A stretch of DNA of 64,000 nucleotides. Origin: an uncultured Bacillaceae bacterium (GTDB taxonomy: Bacteria > Bacillota > Bacilli > Bacillales > Bacillaceae_L). The stretch spans positions 1 through 64,000 of the forward strand of contig CANMHG010000009.1 of NCBI GenBank assembly GCA_947497585.1, in the 5' to 3' direction. Below the pieces are notes generated by a model. It was given only the letters and a program-made list of their open reading frames with translations. It did no database searches and was not told the origin of the DNA. Both the position numbers and the translations under genes were made by a program. Shown here in pieces: positions 1 through 8,257 of this stretch (its first letter is position 1; each line of letters starts with the position of its first letter).

Positions 1-385
1 GAAACCGAAAAACGAGTCCGAATAAGAGCTGGATTCGGACAGGTTCAGCAGGAAAACCGAAAACGAGTCCGAATAAGCATTGGATTCGGACAGTTACAGC
101 AGGAAACCGAAAAACGAGTCCGAATAAGAGTTGGATTCGGACAGGTTCAGCAGGAAACCGAAAAACGAGTCCGAATAAGAGTTGGATTCGGACAGGTTCA
201 GCAGGAAACCGAAAAACGAGTCCGAATAAGCATTGGATTCGGACAGGTTCAGCAGGAAAAAAGAAAAACGAGTCCGAATAAGAGCTGGATTCGGACAGGT
301 TCAGCAGGAAAACCGAAAACGAGTCCGAATAAGCATTGGATTCGGACTGTTTCAGCAGGAAAAAAGAAAAACGAGTCCGAATACA
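1..385. repeat. Tandem array, 8 copies of a ~51-bp unit
   Basis: The motif GAGTCCGAATAAG recurs at about 14, 65, 116, 167, 218, 269, 320 and 373, giving a 51-52 bp period. Most units hold an inverted repeat, GTCCGAAT then about 9 nt then ATTCGGAC, followed by a GTTCAGCAGGAAA spacer. The array is probably truncated by the window start. An open reading frame crosses part of it only because the unit length is a multiple of three; nothing suggests coding. Confidence 0.93.
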
Positions 386-475
386 TCGCTTATTCTAAAG
401 ATAAGCTCAAAAAATGCTATTGAAGACAAGCTCAACAGCATTTACTTATGGTCAATTACACCAGGACCTAAAAAG

Positions 476-946
476 CTATGCATCTAACCTTTGACGAGCA
501 GAGTTAATACGAGGCGTTACCGGTTTATTTCCAAATGCCTTCGCAATTCCAAATAAGGGCATATTTGCATAGATAGATTCGGATTGTCCTTTTGGTACAA
601 TATAGGTTTCATGATAAATGCCCACTGCATCGTTGTTTCTTACTTTTTCATTAAATGATTTCCAAGCCTTCATGTGCGTTGGACCTTTTGCGTAGGCAAG
701 GAGGCCGTCCTCTGATTTCCAGTATTGAACCATAAGAGACGTACGTAATCCAAAGAATGATTCTAGTGAAATAAATCCAGTTTCCTTATTTGTATATAAT
801 TCTTGGATCATTGCTGGCATTGCTGAGAAAACAGGGAACCACTTGTGAATTGCCCACCATTTGTTGATACGCATTCCAATGATAAATACAACAATCTTGT
901 CTTCGTTCTTCGAAGTATATCATCCAGTAAATATTGCTTTCCCCAT
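476..946 (-). pseudogene. DUF4188 family protein with in-frame TGA at codon 9
   Basis: The frame opens with ATG at 946 behind a strong AAGGAGGTG site and reads MGKAIFTG, then TGA at 922-920, then YTSKNED and a continuous ~147-codon DUF4188-like body (MRINKWWAIHKW early on, YANMPLFGIAKAFG late). The uninterrupted frame would give 156 residues. A CGA to TGA change is the simplest explanation, because I recall family members having Arg before YT; this is from memory. The gene starts 2 nt after the padR stop and is clearly its operon partner. An internal start at Met24 (position 874) is possible but has no evident ribosome site. The function of the family is unknown to me. Confidence 0.8.
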
Positions 947-948
947 GA

Positions 949-1497
949 CTACACCTCCTTTAATGATGAGATCGTAACATCACACCACTCAATGCCAGCT
1001 TGTGTGATACGTTTTCCATAATCCAATGTAAAAAGCCAATATTTCGCATCTGCACTAGTAGCTGAATGTTCTAAGATCATCTTCTCAATCGATTGGTAGA
1101 TAGTAAGTCTTTCTTTTAGCTTTTCTAGGTATTGTCTAATTTGTTGGATTGTAATGTCATTGGTTTGGTGGCGGCTAAAAAACAGCTTTAGAAGCACTTC
1201 GTTTTTTTCGGTTGGAATCTCTTGAAGTGGGGACCTTAACCAATTCTGTAATGCGAGCTCCCCATCAGCAGTTAAATAATATTCCTTTTTATCAGGCTTT
1301 CCTTCTTGAGGTATATTTTGAACCGTCGCTAACCCTTCTTGAACTATGAGCTTTAAATTGGGATAGATTTGACCATAGCTTATTTTCCAAAAATGATTGA
1401 GACTGTTATCAATCAGTTGTTTAATCTCATAGCCAGAATGGCAGCCGGTGGTTAATAAACCAAGAATGGCGTACTTTGAATAGTTTTCAGCTTTCAT
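949..1497 (-). CDS. PadR family transcriptional regulator
   Basis: The protein is 182 aa and starts MKAENYSKYAILGLL, the usual start of the PadR winged helix. GYEIKQLID and the SYGQIYPNL recognition-helix region follow, then a wing with KKEYYLTADGE. The C-terminal half (about 100-182) is a helical dimerisation region with a WLRSPLQE element, as in longer PadR proteins. I use ATG at 1497 because GGGAG lies just upstream; the frame stays open a further 38 codons without family similarity. It is followed directly by the broken DUF4188 gene. Tandem dyads over its promoter suggest autoregulation. The ligand is unknown. Confidence 0.88.
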   Translation of the reverse strand: MKAENYSKYAILGLLTTGCHSGYEIKQLIDNSLNHFWKISYGQIYPNLKLIVQEGLATVQNIPQEGKPDKKEYYLTADGELALQNWLRSPLQEIPTEKNEVLLKLFFSRHQTNDITIQQIRQYLEKLKERLTIYQSIEKMILEHSATSADAKYWLFTLDYGKRITQAGIEWCDVTISSLKEV

Positions 1498-1512
1498 AAA
1501 AATCTCCCTATC

Positions 1513-1544
1513 TATATCTTTTTGATATATATCATCTAGATATA
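1513..1544. promoter_or_regulatory. Tandem operator dyads upstream of padR
   Basis: Two copies of TATATC-N5-GATATA lie at 1513-1529 and 1528-1544, offset by 15 bp and sharing the central GATATA/TATATC. They sit 16-47 bp upstream of the padR ATG, overlapping the likely -10 region. That is where an autorepressor would bind. PadR binding itself is inferred. Confidence 0.6.
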
Positions 1545-1697
1545 TAATAGTTGTAATTAATTGGAAAGTAAATCGGTGATTCGAAATCTTTTTTAATCTA
1601 TGTAAAACCACACATCATCCAAAAATTTCACTCATTCTCGCCAACTAAAGTTATATACATAATCTAGAGGCTACTTTTTCTAAATTCTTTATTAAGG

Positions 1698-2597
1698 TTG
1701 GTGATCTTCCTGTCTATTAAAAAAACAATCCTACAATCTGTTGAGAATAAAGTGCAGGCTTATGTTGGCAATTCTCGTGCACATTTAAAGGAAGCTGAGT
1801 TAGAGCTCATTAATCGAAAAAAAGAACTAGCCCACAGTAGAAACGCTGAAATCGTAAAGTGTCGAGCCGAAGGGCAAGTAATTAGTAAAAACAAAGTAGA
1901 TGACCAGACTTATTTAAATTACCTCGTTCACTATCAGTTTTTACTGAACCAAAATGAAAGACTTTACCTAGAAGAGGTTTGTGAAGAGAGAAAAGCTATT
2001 TTTCAAGGAAATGAGCTCATTAATGATGAGGAAATACAAAAGCTAGAAGAAGAGTCATTCCATGAAACCCTTGAGCGAGATGGAAGTGAATCAGAAGATA
2101 CAAGAGGGTTTAAATACAACCGATTAGAGGCAGTAAGGTATGCGGAACAATGGTGGAATAGCTATAATCCGAAATATAAGAAATTCGAGGTGGATTGTAC
2201 GAATTACGTTTCACAATGCTTACATGCAGGCGGTGCACCTATGACAGGCTACCCTAATCGAAGTAAGGGTTGGTGGATGAGAAGCAATAACTGGAGTTTT
2301 AGTTGGTCAGTTGCACATGCGCTTAGATGGCATTTAAGTGGAGCAAAATCGGGACTGAGAGGCAGAGAGGTCAGCTCACCAGAGGAGCTTATGTTAGGTG
2401 ATATCATTTGCTACGACTTTGAGGGGGATGGTCGTTTTAACCATAACACCATTGTTGTCGCAAAAGATGAAAATAATATGCCTCTAGTAAATGCACATAC
2501 AACAAACAGTCGGATGCGATATTGGGAATATACAGATTCAACAGCCTATACGCCTAACATAAAGTATAAGTTCTTCACGATTGTCGATGATGATTAG
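1698..2597 (+). CDS. yhbB: Amidase_6-domain protein, YhbB-like
   Basis: The protein is up to 299 aa. The C-terminal ~160 residues form a putative amidase domain of NlpC/P60-like fold: YNRLEAVRYAEQWW, then DCTNYVSQCLHAGG carrying the presumed nucleophilic Cys, MRSNNWSFSW, a GDIICYDFEGDG segment and the HNTIVV histidine. Residues 20-120 are charged and probably helical. No signal peptide is evident, as in intracellular or spore-related members. The start is uncertain: TTG 1698 and GTG 1701 are in frame, there is no nearby ATG, and GGTGAT at 1700 could serve a later non-AUG start. Position before trmL and prkA matches B. subtilis yhbB. The substrate is unknown. Confidence 0.8.
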   Translation: MVIFLSIKKTILQSVENKVQAYVGNSRAHLKEAELELINRKKELAHSRNAEIVKCRAEGQVISKNKVDDQTYLNYLVHYQFLLNQNERLYLEEVCEERKAIFQGNELINDEEIQKLEEESFHETLERDGSESEDTRGFKYNRLEAVRYAEQWWNSYNPKYKKFEVDCTNYVSQCLHAGGAPMTGYPNRSKGWWMRSNNWSFSWSVAHALRWHLSGAKSGLRGREVSSPEELMLGDIICYDFEGDGRFNHNTIVVAKDENNMPLVNAHTTNSRMRYWEYTDSTAYTPNIKYKFFTIVDDD

Positions 2598-2648
2598 TAC
2601 TTTTATAGCATTTGCCAAAAGGTGTATAATAACACCGAGGTGAATGAT

Positions 2649-3125
2649 TTGGGTATACACGTAGTATTATATCAACCAGAGATTCCGTCAAATACAGGAA
2701 ATATTGTACGTACATGTGCAGGAACAAATGCGAACTTGCATTTAATCCGTCCTTTGGGATTTTCAACGGATGATAAAATGTTAAAAAGAGCAGGATTAGA
2801 CTATTGGGAGCATGTAGACATACAATACTATGATTCAATAGATGATTTTTATGAGAAAAATAAGAACGGTGAATTTCTATATATAACGGAATTTGGTGAA
2901 AAACAGCACTCTTCTTTTGATTACAGTGATCTAGCTAAAGACTATTTCTTTATCTTTGGGAGTGAAACGACAGGTCTTCCAAAAGAAATGATTGAACAAA
3001 ATAAAGACAGATGCTTACGCCTACCAATGACAGATAAAATTCAAGCACTTAACATGTCTAACACAGCTGCCATTCTAATCTATGAAGCTTTAAGACAGCA
3101 AAATTTTCAAGGACTTACGCTATAA
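2649..3125 (+). CDS. trmL: tRNA (cytidine(34)-2'-O)-methyltransferase TrmL
   Basis: The protein is 158 aa, a SPOUT methyltransferase that 2'-O-methylates the wobble base of leucine tRNAs. Family marks are HVVLYQPEIPSNTGNI near the start, TCAGTNANLHLIRPLGF, the FGSETTGLP loop, and the C-terminal LRLPMTDKIQALNMSN knot that binds SAM. I choose TTG 2649 because GAGGTGA at 2637-2643 is correctly spaced; an ATG at 2622 lies upstream of that site. The B. subtilis orthologue is cspR, beside yhbB as here. A terminator follows immediately. Confidence 0.93.
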   Translation: MGIHVVLYQPEIPSNTGNIVRTCAGTNANLHLIRPLGFSTDDKMLKRAGLDYWEHVDIQYYDSIDDFYEKNKNGEFLYITEFGEKQHSSFDYSDLAKDYFFIFGSETTGLPKEMIEQNKDRCLRLPMTDKIQALNMSNTAAILIYEALRQQNFQGLTL

Positions 3126-3132
3126 GTCAATA

Positions 3133-3173
3133 AAAAAATGACCTTCGTCAAACCAGACGTAGGTCATTTTTAT
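3133..3173 (+). terminator. Intrinsic terminator after trmL
   Basis: The stem AAATGACCTtCGTC pairs with GACGTAGGTCATTT across a 6-nt loop and is followed by a T-rich tail. The small convergent gene at 3184 could use it from the other side, since the left arm is preceded by A7. Confidence 0.85.
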
Positions 3174-3183
3174 TTATGGTTAC

Positions 3184-3276
3184 TTATTTTTTTACACCTG
3201 GCTTATCATTGTATCCAGCTGTGAAGATCGCTGATAAGAACGCAATACATACACCTAAAATTAGAATTAATCTCAT
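3184..3276 (-). CDS. Small membrane peptide (30 aa)
   Basis: An ATG at 3276 sits behind a strong AAGGAGGAAG site and opens a 30-codon frame. It encodes one hydrophobic helix (LILILGVCIAFLSAIF) and a polar tail ending in lysines. It is too short for usual ORF cut-offs but has good initiation signals and ends just before the trmL terminator. I do not recognise a named family. Peptides of this form are common in Bacillus genomes. Confidence 0.6.
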   Translation of the reverse strand: MRLILILGVCIAFLSAIFTAGYNDKPGVKK

Positions 3277-3608
3277 GTGTGTCTTCCTCCTTATTACTAT
3301 AGTACCCAATCATAAACACAATATAGCCTTATTATAGCGCAATGACATAGTAATGGGAATGGAAACTGTGGACAATTTGTTACTTTTTTTCAATTTTATC
3401 CGAAACAGCAATATTCATAGGCACCTCGTCTATGTAATAAACATAGACTAAAGAAATTCTTTAAAATTTTTCTTCAATCCACTTCATGTGAATTCAATTG
3501 TCCACTTACTAGGACTCATAAATTCATATTTTCGAACGAATGATACCGGACATCCTCGCATAAAGTGTAGTAACATGCGCAACCACCTTAGAAAAAGAGG
3601 AGGCCTTT
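3277..3608. other. Intergenic region upstream of prkA with an 8-5-8 dyad
   Basis: No gene is seen. GTCTATGT-N5-ACATAGAC forms a perfect dyad at 3428-3448, roughly 160-180 bp upstream of prkA, and is the only strong symmetry. TCATATT at 3524 resembles a sigma-E -35 element, but no convincing -10 lies at the right distance, so I do not call the promoter. Confidence 0.4.
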
Positions 3609-5504
3609 ATGGATATTTTAAAGAAAATTGAACAGTTCCGTGAAGATGAACAACGTTTAAAGTGGGAAGGTACCTTCGCTGATTACTTAGAGATCATTAA
3701 AGAAAGGCCGATTGTAGCACAATCAGCTCACTCAAGAGTTTACAATATGGTTAAGGACGCAGGAATTGAAGAGGTTAATGGCCAACGGAAGTATAAATTT
3801 TTTGACCATCAGCTATTTGGGTTAGAAGAAGCGTTGGAACGACTGGTAGAAGAGTATTTTCATCCAGCAGCGAAAAGATTAGATGTTAGAAAACGTATTT
3901 TGTTATTAATGGGGCCAGTAAGTGGCGGTAAATCAACGTTAGTAACTATGTTGAAAAGAGGGCTAGAAGCATACTCTCATACTGAACGAGGAGCTGTTTA
4001 TGCAATAAAAGGCTGTCCGATGCATGAAGATCCACTTCACTTAATACCACATCACTTGAGACAAGATTTTTATGATGAATATGGCATTAGAATTGAAGGG
4101 AATCTTTCACCATTAAACATGATGCGCCTTGAAAAAGAATATGGTGGAAGAATTGAAGATGTAAGAGTTGAACGTATTTTCCTATCTGAAGATAAACGTA
4201 CTGGTATTGGAACATTTAGTCCTTCTGATCCTAAGTCACAGGACATTGCAGATTTAACTGGAAGTATTGATTTTTCAACCATTGCCGAATTCGGATCAGA
4301 ATCTGATCCAAGGGCGTATCGATTCGATGGGGAATTAAACAAAGCGAACCGAGGAATGATGGAGTTCCAGGAAATGCTTAAATGTGATGAAAAGTTCTTA
4401 TGGCACTTATTATCTTTAACACAAGAAGGAAACTTTAAAGCAGGACGGTTCGCATTAATCTCAGCTGACGAGTTAATCGTTGCTCACACAAATGAAACAG
4501 AGTATCGTTCCTTTATTTCTAATAAAAAGAATGAAGCATTGCACTCTCGTATTATCGTAATGCCAGTTCCATATAATTTAAAAGTAAGTCAGGAAGAGCG
4601 AATCTATCAAAAGATGATTGGTGAAAGTGATGTGAGAGATGTTCATATCGCACCACATACACTAAAAGTTGCTGCGATGTTTACAATCTTGACTCGTTTA
4701 AAGCCATCTAAAAAAGGTGATGTAGATCTTGTTAAGAAGATGAGATTGTATGATGGAGAAAGTGTTGAAGGCTTTAACTCTGTTGATGTTGGGGAACTTC
4801 AAAAGGAATACGCCGATGAGGGAATGAGTGGAATTGATCCTCGTTACGTTATTAACCGAATTTCTTCTACCATTATTAGAAAAGAAGTTCCATCTCTTAA
4901 CGCACTTGATGTATTAAGGTCATTAAAAGAAGGGCTTGAACATCATCCTTCCATCTCAAACGAAGATCGTGAGCGCTACCTAAACTTTATCTCAGTAGCT
5001 AGAAAAGAATATGACGATATTGCTAAGAAAGAAGTGCAGAAGGCTTTCGTTTATTCATATGAGGAGTCTGCTAAAACATTAATGGATAACTATTTAGATA
5101 ATGTTGAAGCGTATTGTAACAAAAATAAGCTGAGAGATCCTTTAACTGGAGAAGAAATGAATCCAGATGAGAAGCTTATGCGCTCAATTGAGGAGCAGAT
5201 TGGTATTTCTGAAAATGCGAAAAAAGCGTTCCGTGAAGAAATCTTAATTCGTATTTCAGCATATGCACGTAAAGGAAAGAGATTTGATTATAACTCGCAT
5301 GAGCGTTTGAGAGAGGCGATTCAGAAGAAGTTATTCGCAGACCTCAAGGATGTTGTTAAGATTACAACATCATCAAAAACACCAGACGAGCAGCAATTGA
5401 AGAAAGTGAATGAAGTGGTTGCTAGGTTAATTGATGAGCATGGCTATAACTCTACTTCTGCAAATGAGCTGCTTCGCTATGTAGGAAGTCTATTAAATCG
5501 ATAA
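3609..5504 (+). CDS. prkA: PrkA family AAA+ serine protein kinase/protease
   Basis: The protein is 631 aa, the standard length for PrkA (YeaG in E. coli). The AAA+ core carries a Walker A, GPVSGGKST, at 102-110. The C-terminal third has the PrkA-specific helical region. In B. subtilis PrkA is an early-sporulation protein of the inner spore coat/mother cell, first described as a serine kinase and later reported to have Lon-like protease activity. ATG 3609 is preceded by GAGGAGG. The next gene is yhbH, its usual partner. A terminator separates the two, so yhbH probably has its own promoter. Confidence 0.95.
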   Translation: MDILKKIEQFREDEQRLKWEGTFADYLEIIKERPIVAQSAHSRVYNMVKDAGIEEVNGQRKYKFFDHQLFGLEEALERLVEEYFHPAAKRLDVRKRILLLMGPVSGGKSTLVTMLKRGLEAYSHTERGAVYAIKGCPMHEDPLHLIPHHLRQDFYDEYGIRIEGNLSPLNMMRLEKEYGGRIEDVRVERIFLSEDKRTGIGTFSPSDPKSQDIADLTGSIDFSTIAEFGSESDPRAYRFDGELNKANRGMMEFQEMLKCDEKFLWHLLSLTQEGNFKAGRFALISADELIVAHTNETEYRSFISNKKNEALHSRIIVMPVPYNLKVSQEERIYQKMIGESDVRDVHIAPHTLKVAAMFTILTRLKPSKKGDVDLVKKMRLYDGESVEGFNSVDVGELQKEYADEGMSGIDPRYVINRISSTIIRKEVPSLNALDVLRSLKEGLEHHPSISNEDRERYLNFISVARKEYDDIAKKEVQKAFVYSYEESAKTLMDNYLDNVEAYCNKNKLRDPLTGEEMNPDEKLMRSIEEQIGISENAKKAFREEILIRISAYARKGKRFDYNSHERLREAIQKKLFADLKDVVKITTSSKTPDEQQLKKVNEVVARLIDEHGYNSTSANELLRYVGSLLNR

Positions 5505-5512
5505 TAAATAAG

Positions 5513-5548
5513 CGGGTTAGATCAATACGATCTGGCCCTTTTGTTTTT
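5513..5548 (+). terminator. Intrinsic terminator after prkA
   Basis: GGGTTAGATC, a 5-nt loop and GATCTGGCCC form a near-perfect stem followed by TTTTGTTTTT. Confidence 0.85.
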
Positions 5549-5561
5549 ACCATGTGCAACT

Positions 5562-5636
5562 CAAACAAACATTTGAATAGTTGGATTGGAGCCAGTCATA
5601 TCAATGGGTTGAAAAAACTAAATAAACGTTTGTTTG
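5562..5636. repeat. 75-bp dispersed element with terminal inverted repeats, copy 1
   Basis: The ends match in inverted orientation at 16 of the outer 20 positions: CAAACAAACATTTGAATAGT on the left and the complement of ACTAAATAAACGTTTGTTTG on the right. A second element with the same ends and size lies at 26301-26373. The interiors are barely similar apart from a central GCC-containing segment. Both copies lie just downstream of a gene. Confidence 0.6.
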
Positions 5637-5690
5637 GATGCCTATAGAAAATAGTGAGGTTTCACTTAGACCATCTAATTTACTATAGCA

Positions 5691-5790
5691 AGAAAGTATT
5701 CAGAATTAGACAAGGCAAGAGAGAACTTGTCTAATTTTAGTAAGGACAAACCTAATTTTCAAAATTATTTGTCAATAATTCATACTTTCT
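5691..5790. other. Nested inverted-repeat element upstream of yhbH
   Basis: An outer stem AGAAAGTAT (5691-5699)/ATACTTTCT (5782-5790) encloses two hairpins. One is ATTAGACAAG (5705-5714) with CTTGTCTAAT (5726-5735); the other is GACAAA (5745-5750) with TTTGTC (5768-5773), itself containing AATTT/AAATT. The layout would fold as a three-way junction in RNA. It could be a structured RNA or a small transposon-like repeat. It ends about 140 bp before yhbH. Confidence 0.5.
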
Positions 5791-5933
5791 GCATAGGATA
5801 GAGTAATCCACTTTTATATACGGATAATGTTAGCTGGATTCTTAAAAAAACCGTCAAGATACTGTATGTGATTATTTGAGAAGTGTGCATTATTTTTAAA
5901 AAATTTATATTAAAAAAGTAGGAGGGGATTTGA

Positions 5934-7112
5934 ATGTCAAACGGAAACGAAAAGACCTTTGCGATTTCAAGAGAAGATTGGTCCCTCCACCGGAAAGGCC
6001 ATGATGATCAAAAAAGGCATCAAGAAAAAGTCCAGGAAGCCATTAAAAGTAATTTGCCTGATTTAATTACTGAAGAAAATATTATTATGTCAAATGGGCG
6101 AGATGTCGTAAAGATTCCAATAAGGTCTTTAGATGAGTATAAGATTCGATATAACTATGACAAAAATAAACATGTTGGCCAAGGGGATGGAGACAGCCAG
6201 GTCGGTGACGTAGTTGCCAGAGATGGTTCAAATGAAGGCCAAAAAGGTCAAGGTCCAGGAAAAGGTCAAGGAGCAGGCGATCAGGCTGGAGAAGATTATT
6301 ACGAAGCAGAAGTATCTCTAATGGAGTTGGAAGAAGCTTTATTTAAAGAGCTTGAGCTTCCGAATCTACAGCAAAAAGAACGTGATGAAAATGTAATAGA
6401 GGATATCGAATTTAATGATATCCGCAGAACTGGATTAATGGGGAATATTGATAAAAAGAGAACGATGCTTTCAGCTTATAAACGAAATGCAATGAGTGGT
6501 CAGGCGAAATTTCATCCAATTTACCCTGAAGATTTAAAGTTTAAGACTTGGAATGAAGTCGTTAAACCAGATTCCAAAGCGGTCGTTCTTGCGATGATGG
6601 ATACGAGTGGAAGTATGGGAATATGGGAGAAATATATGGCACGAAGCTTTTTCTTCTGGATGACTCGATTTTTACGAACAAAATACGAAACAGTTGAGAT
6701 AGAATTTATCGCTCACCATACAGAAGCAAAGGTAGTCAGCGAGGAGGACTTCTTCTCTAAAGGGGAAAGTGGCGGAACGATTTGTTCATCTGCATACCGA
6801 AAAGCTCTTGAGTTAATAGATGGTAAGTATCATCCATCAAGATACAATATTTACCCTTTCCACTTCTCTGATGGTGATAACTTAACCTCAGATAATGCTC
6901 GCTGTGTGAAGCTAGTTTCCGAGATTATGAAGGTTTCAAATATGTTTGGATATGGAGAAGTAAATCAATACAACCGCCACAGTACGTTAATGTCCGCCTA
7001 TAAAAATATCAATGACGAGAAATTCCGCTATTACATCCTCAAGCAAAAAGCCGATGTGTTCCATGCGATGAAGAGCTTTTTTAATAATGAAGAGAATAAG
7101 CAGTATGCTTAA
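5934..7112 (+). CDS. yhbH: Sporulation protein YhbH (DUF444 / UPF0229)
   Basis: The protein is 392 aa and matches the YhbH/YeaH family: an N-terminal [13 protein letters not shown] region, a Gly/Gln-rich linker at about 81-119, then a VWA-like domain with a MIDAS-type DTSGS at 223-227. In B. subtilis it is a mother-cell sporulation gene beside prkA, and in E. coli the yeaG-yeaH pair is co-expressed in stress, so a shared pathway with PrkA is likely. AGGAGGGG precedes the ATG. The structured element at 5691-5790 lies in its upstream region. Confidence 0.93.
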   Translation: MSNGNEKTFAISREDWSLHRKGHDDQKRHQEKVQEAIKSNLPDLITEENIIMSNGRDVVKIPIRSLDEYKIRYNYDKNKHVGQGDGDSQVGDVVARDGSNEGQKGQGPGKGQGAGDQAGEDYYEAEVSLMELEEALFKELELPNLQQKERDENVIEDIEFNDIRRTGLMGNIDKKRTMLSAYKRNAMSGQAKFHPIYPEDLKFKTWNEVVKPDSKAVVLAMMDTSGSMGIWEKYMARSFFFWMTRFLRTKYETVEIEFIAHHTEAKVVSEEDFFSKGESGGTICSSAYRKALELIDGKYHPSRYNIYPFHFSDGDNLTSDNARCVKLVSEIMKVSNMFGYGEVNQYNRHSTLMSAYKNINDEKFRYYILKQKADVFHAMKSFFNNEENKQYA

Positions 7113-7113
7113 C

Positions 7114-7140
7114 AAAAAGACAGGGAGACCTGTCTTTTTC
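7114..7140 (+). terminator. Intrinsic terminator after yhbH
   Basis: The perfect stem AAAAAGACAGG-gaga-CCTGTCTTTTT carries its own U tract. Confidence 0.9.
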
Positions 7141-7274
7141 TGTGTATAAAAGTATCATTTTATGAGGAGTTTTAAGTTTGTTGACTTTACCATGTATTAA
7201 ATAATAAAAAAATATTATACTCTTCCTGAATTTCACAAATACTAGCATAAACGTGATGCAGGAGATGGTTTGTT

Positions 7275-7859
7275 TTGATGACAAAGGAGCAAGGAAAGAA
7301 ACTTGATGAAATATTGGAGATGCAGGAGAAGGTAGTTTCTATGTGGATGGACTACTGGAAAGAATTTTCACATGTCGAAACAGGTCCATTTTGGGTCATT
7401 GTAATAATGCTAATTGTACCACTTGTTATCATTTTCTTAAAAATTGATCGAACAAAGATATTTCAAATTGGATTTTATGGATTTAATATACATACGTGGT
7501 TTACGTATTCAGATGTGATCGCAATGAGGCTAGGGAAAGTATATTATCCCTTTCAGGCTATACCGATTATGCCAGTAAACTTTGCTTTAGATGCATCGCT
7601 TGTCCCTGTAACCTTTATGCTGGTGTATCAATGGTGTATCAATAATAATAAGAATGTATTCTTATATGGTGTATTTACAAGTGCTTTTTTCGCTTTCCTT
7701 TTTAAACCGGTTATGGAGGCCTGGGATTTAATTAAGCTTGATAAAGGTATGAATTATTTTTATCTCTTTCTTAATTATCTGCTTATCCTAGTGTTGGCCA
7801 TTGTACTGACAAGGTTATTTATTTACTTAAAACAAAACCCTACGAAGTTTAAAAAGTAG
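7275..7859 (+). CDS. CBO0543-like integral membrane protein
   Basis: The protein is 194 aa: a short charged N-terminus, then about five hydrophobic segments (near 43-58, 66-80, 108-122, 131-150 and 160-182) and a lysine-rich tail. Its look (paired Tyr/Trp helices, INNNK loop) resembles the CBO0543 family of uncharacterised Firmicutes membrane proteins. Start choice is open between TTG 7275 and ATG 7278 behind AGGAGATGG. It stands alone between terminators. No function can be assigned. Confidence 0.65.
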   Translation: MMTKEQGKKLDEILEMQEKVVSMWMDYWKEFSHVETGPFWVIVIMLIVPLVIIFLKIDRTKIFQIGFYGFNIHTWFTYSDVIAMRLGKVYYPFQAIPIMPVNFALDASLVPVTFMLVYQWCINNNKNVFLYGVFTSAFFAFLFKPVMEAWDLIKLDKGMNYFYLFLNYLLILVLAIVLTRLFIYLKQNPTKFKK

Positions 7860-7870
7860 AGTCTACTTTA

Positions 7871-7897
7871 AAGATAGCTAAGGTGCTATCTTATTTT
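7871..7897 (+). terminator. Intrinsic terminator
   Basis: AAGATAGC-taaggt-GCTATCTT is followed by ATTTTG, 11 nt after the previous stop codon. Confidence 0.75.
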
Positions 7898-8018
7898 GTA
7901 TAAAAAAAGATATACAAAGTTGATTAACTAAATTATAATAAGGATACACTTCATCACTTAAAAGCGTTTAAGCGTTTAGGTGTTTAAGTGCTTAAGTGCT
8001 CGTAAAACATTATACATA

Positions 8019-8217
8019 GTGTCAGCAAAATAGTAGTCGGTTATTGAAACAGCAAGCAGAGACTAGATGGTTGGTGAAAATCTAGGTTATTTAATCGATG
8101 AATTACATTTGCACCTAAAGTGATACTAACAAATGAAGTGGCTAATTTTGAATTAGCAAGTAGGGTGGTACCGCGGAAAACTTTTCGTCCCTAGGGAAAC
8201 GAAAGGTTTTTTATTTT
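8019..8217 (+). promoter_or_regulatory. T-box riboswitch, probably tRNA-Tyr specific
   Basis: Stem I shows the AGTA bulge (8032), AGAGA, and a CTAGAT/ATCTAG arm with GGTTGGTG in the loop. The specifier side reads GAA (8100-8102), T, then TAC (8104-8106) followed by a purine. The T-box core AGGGTGGTACCGCG is at 8162-8175, containing the tRNA CCA-end partner. A terminator stem with T6 ends at about 8213. The lower stem pairs GCAAAAT with ATTTGC, which places TAC next to it. The TTA reading (Leu) is less likely because a pyrimidine would follow. A TATAAT at 7935 probably serves as -10; 8-bp units (AGCGTTTA-like) repeat in the leader at about 7960-7998. Confidence 0.9.
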
Positions 8218-8257
8218 GGATTTATTTAAGTAGTCATCTAGAGGAGGAATGATTTTC

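Noticed and set aside
233..487. 84-aa frame crossing the first repeat array
   Set aside because: It reads repeat units in frame because of the period and has no start signals or coding features.
905..922. The TGA in the DUF4188 gene as a second selenocysteine codon
   Set aside because: A CTTCG/CGAAG hairpin follows, but it begins 4 nt after TGA and its loop (AAGAA) lacks G; the residue replaced is, as I recall, Arg rather than Cys, so a nonsense change is simpler.
3524..3546. Sigma-E promoter for prkA
   Set aside because: TCATATT is a plausible -35, but the only GATAC-like -10 lies too close (about 11 bp).
8100..8106. TTA (Leu) as the T-box specifier
   Set aside because: It would be followed by C, while specifiers are normally followed by a purine; TAC then A fits and abuts the lower stem.
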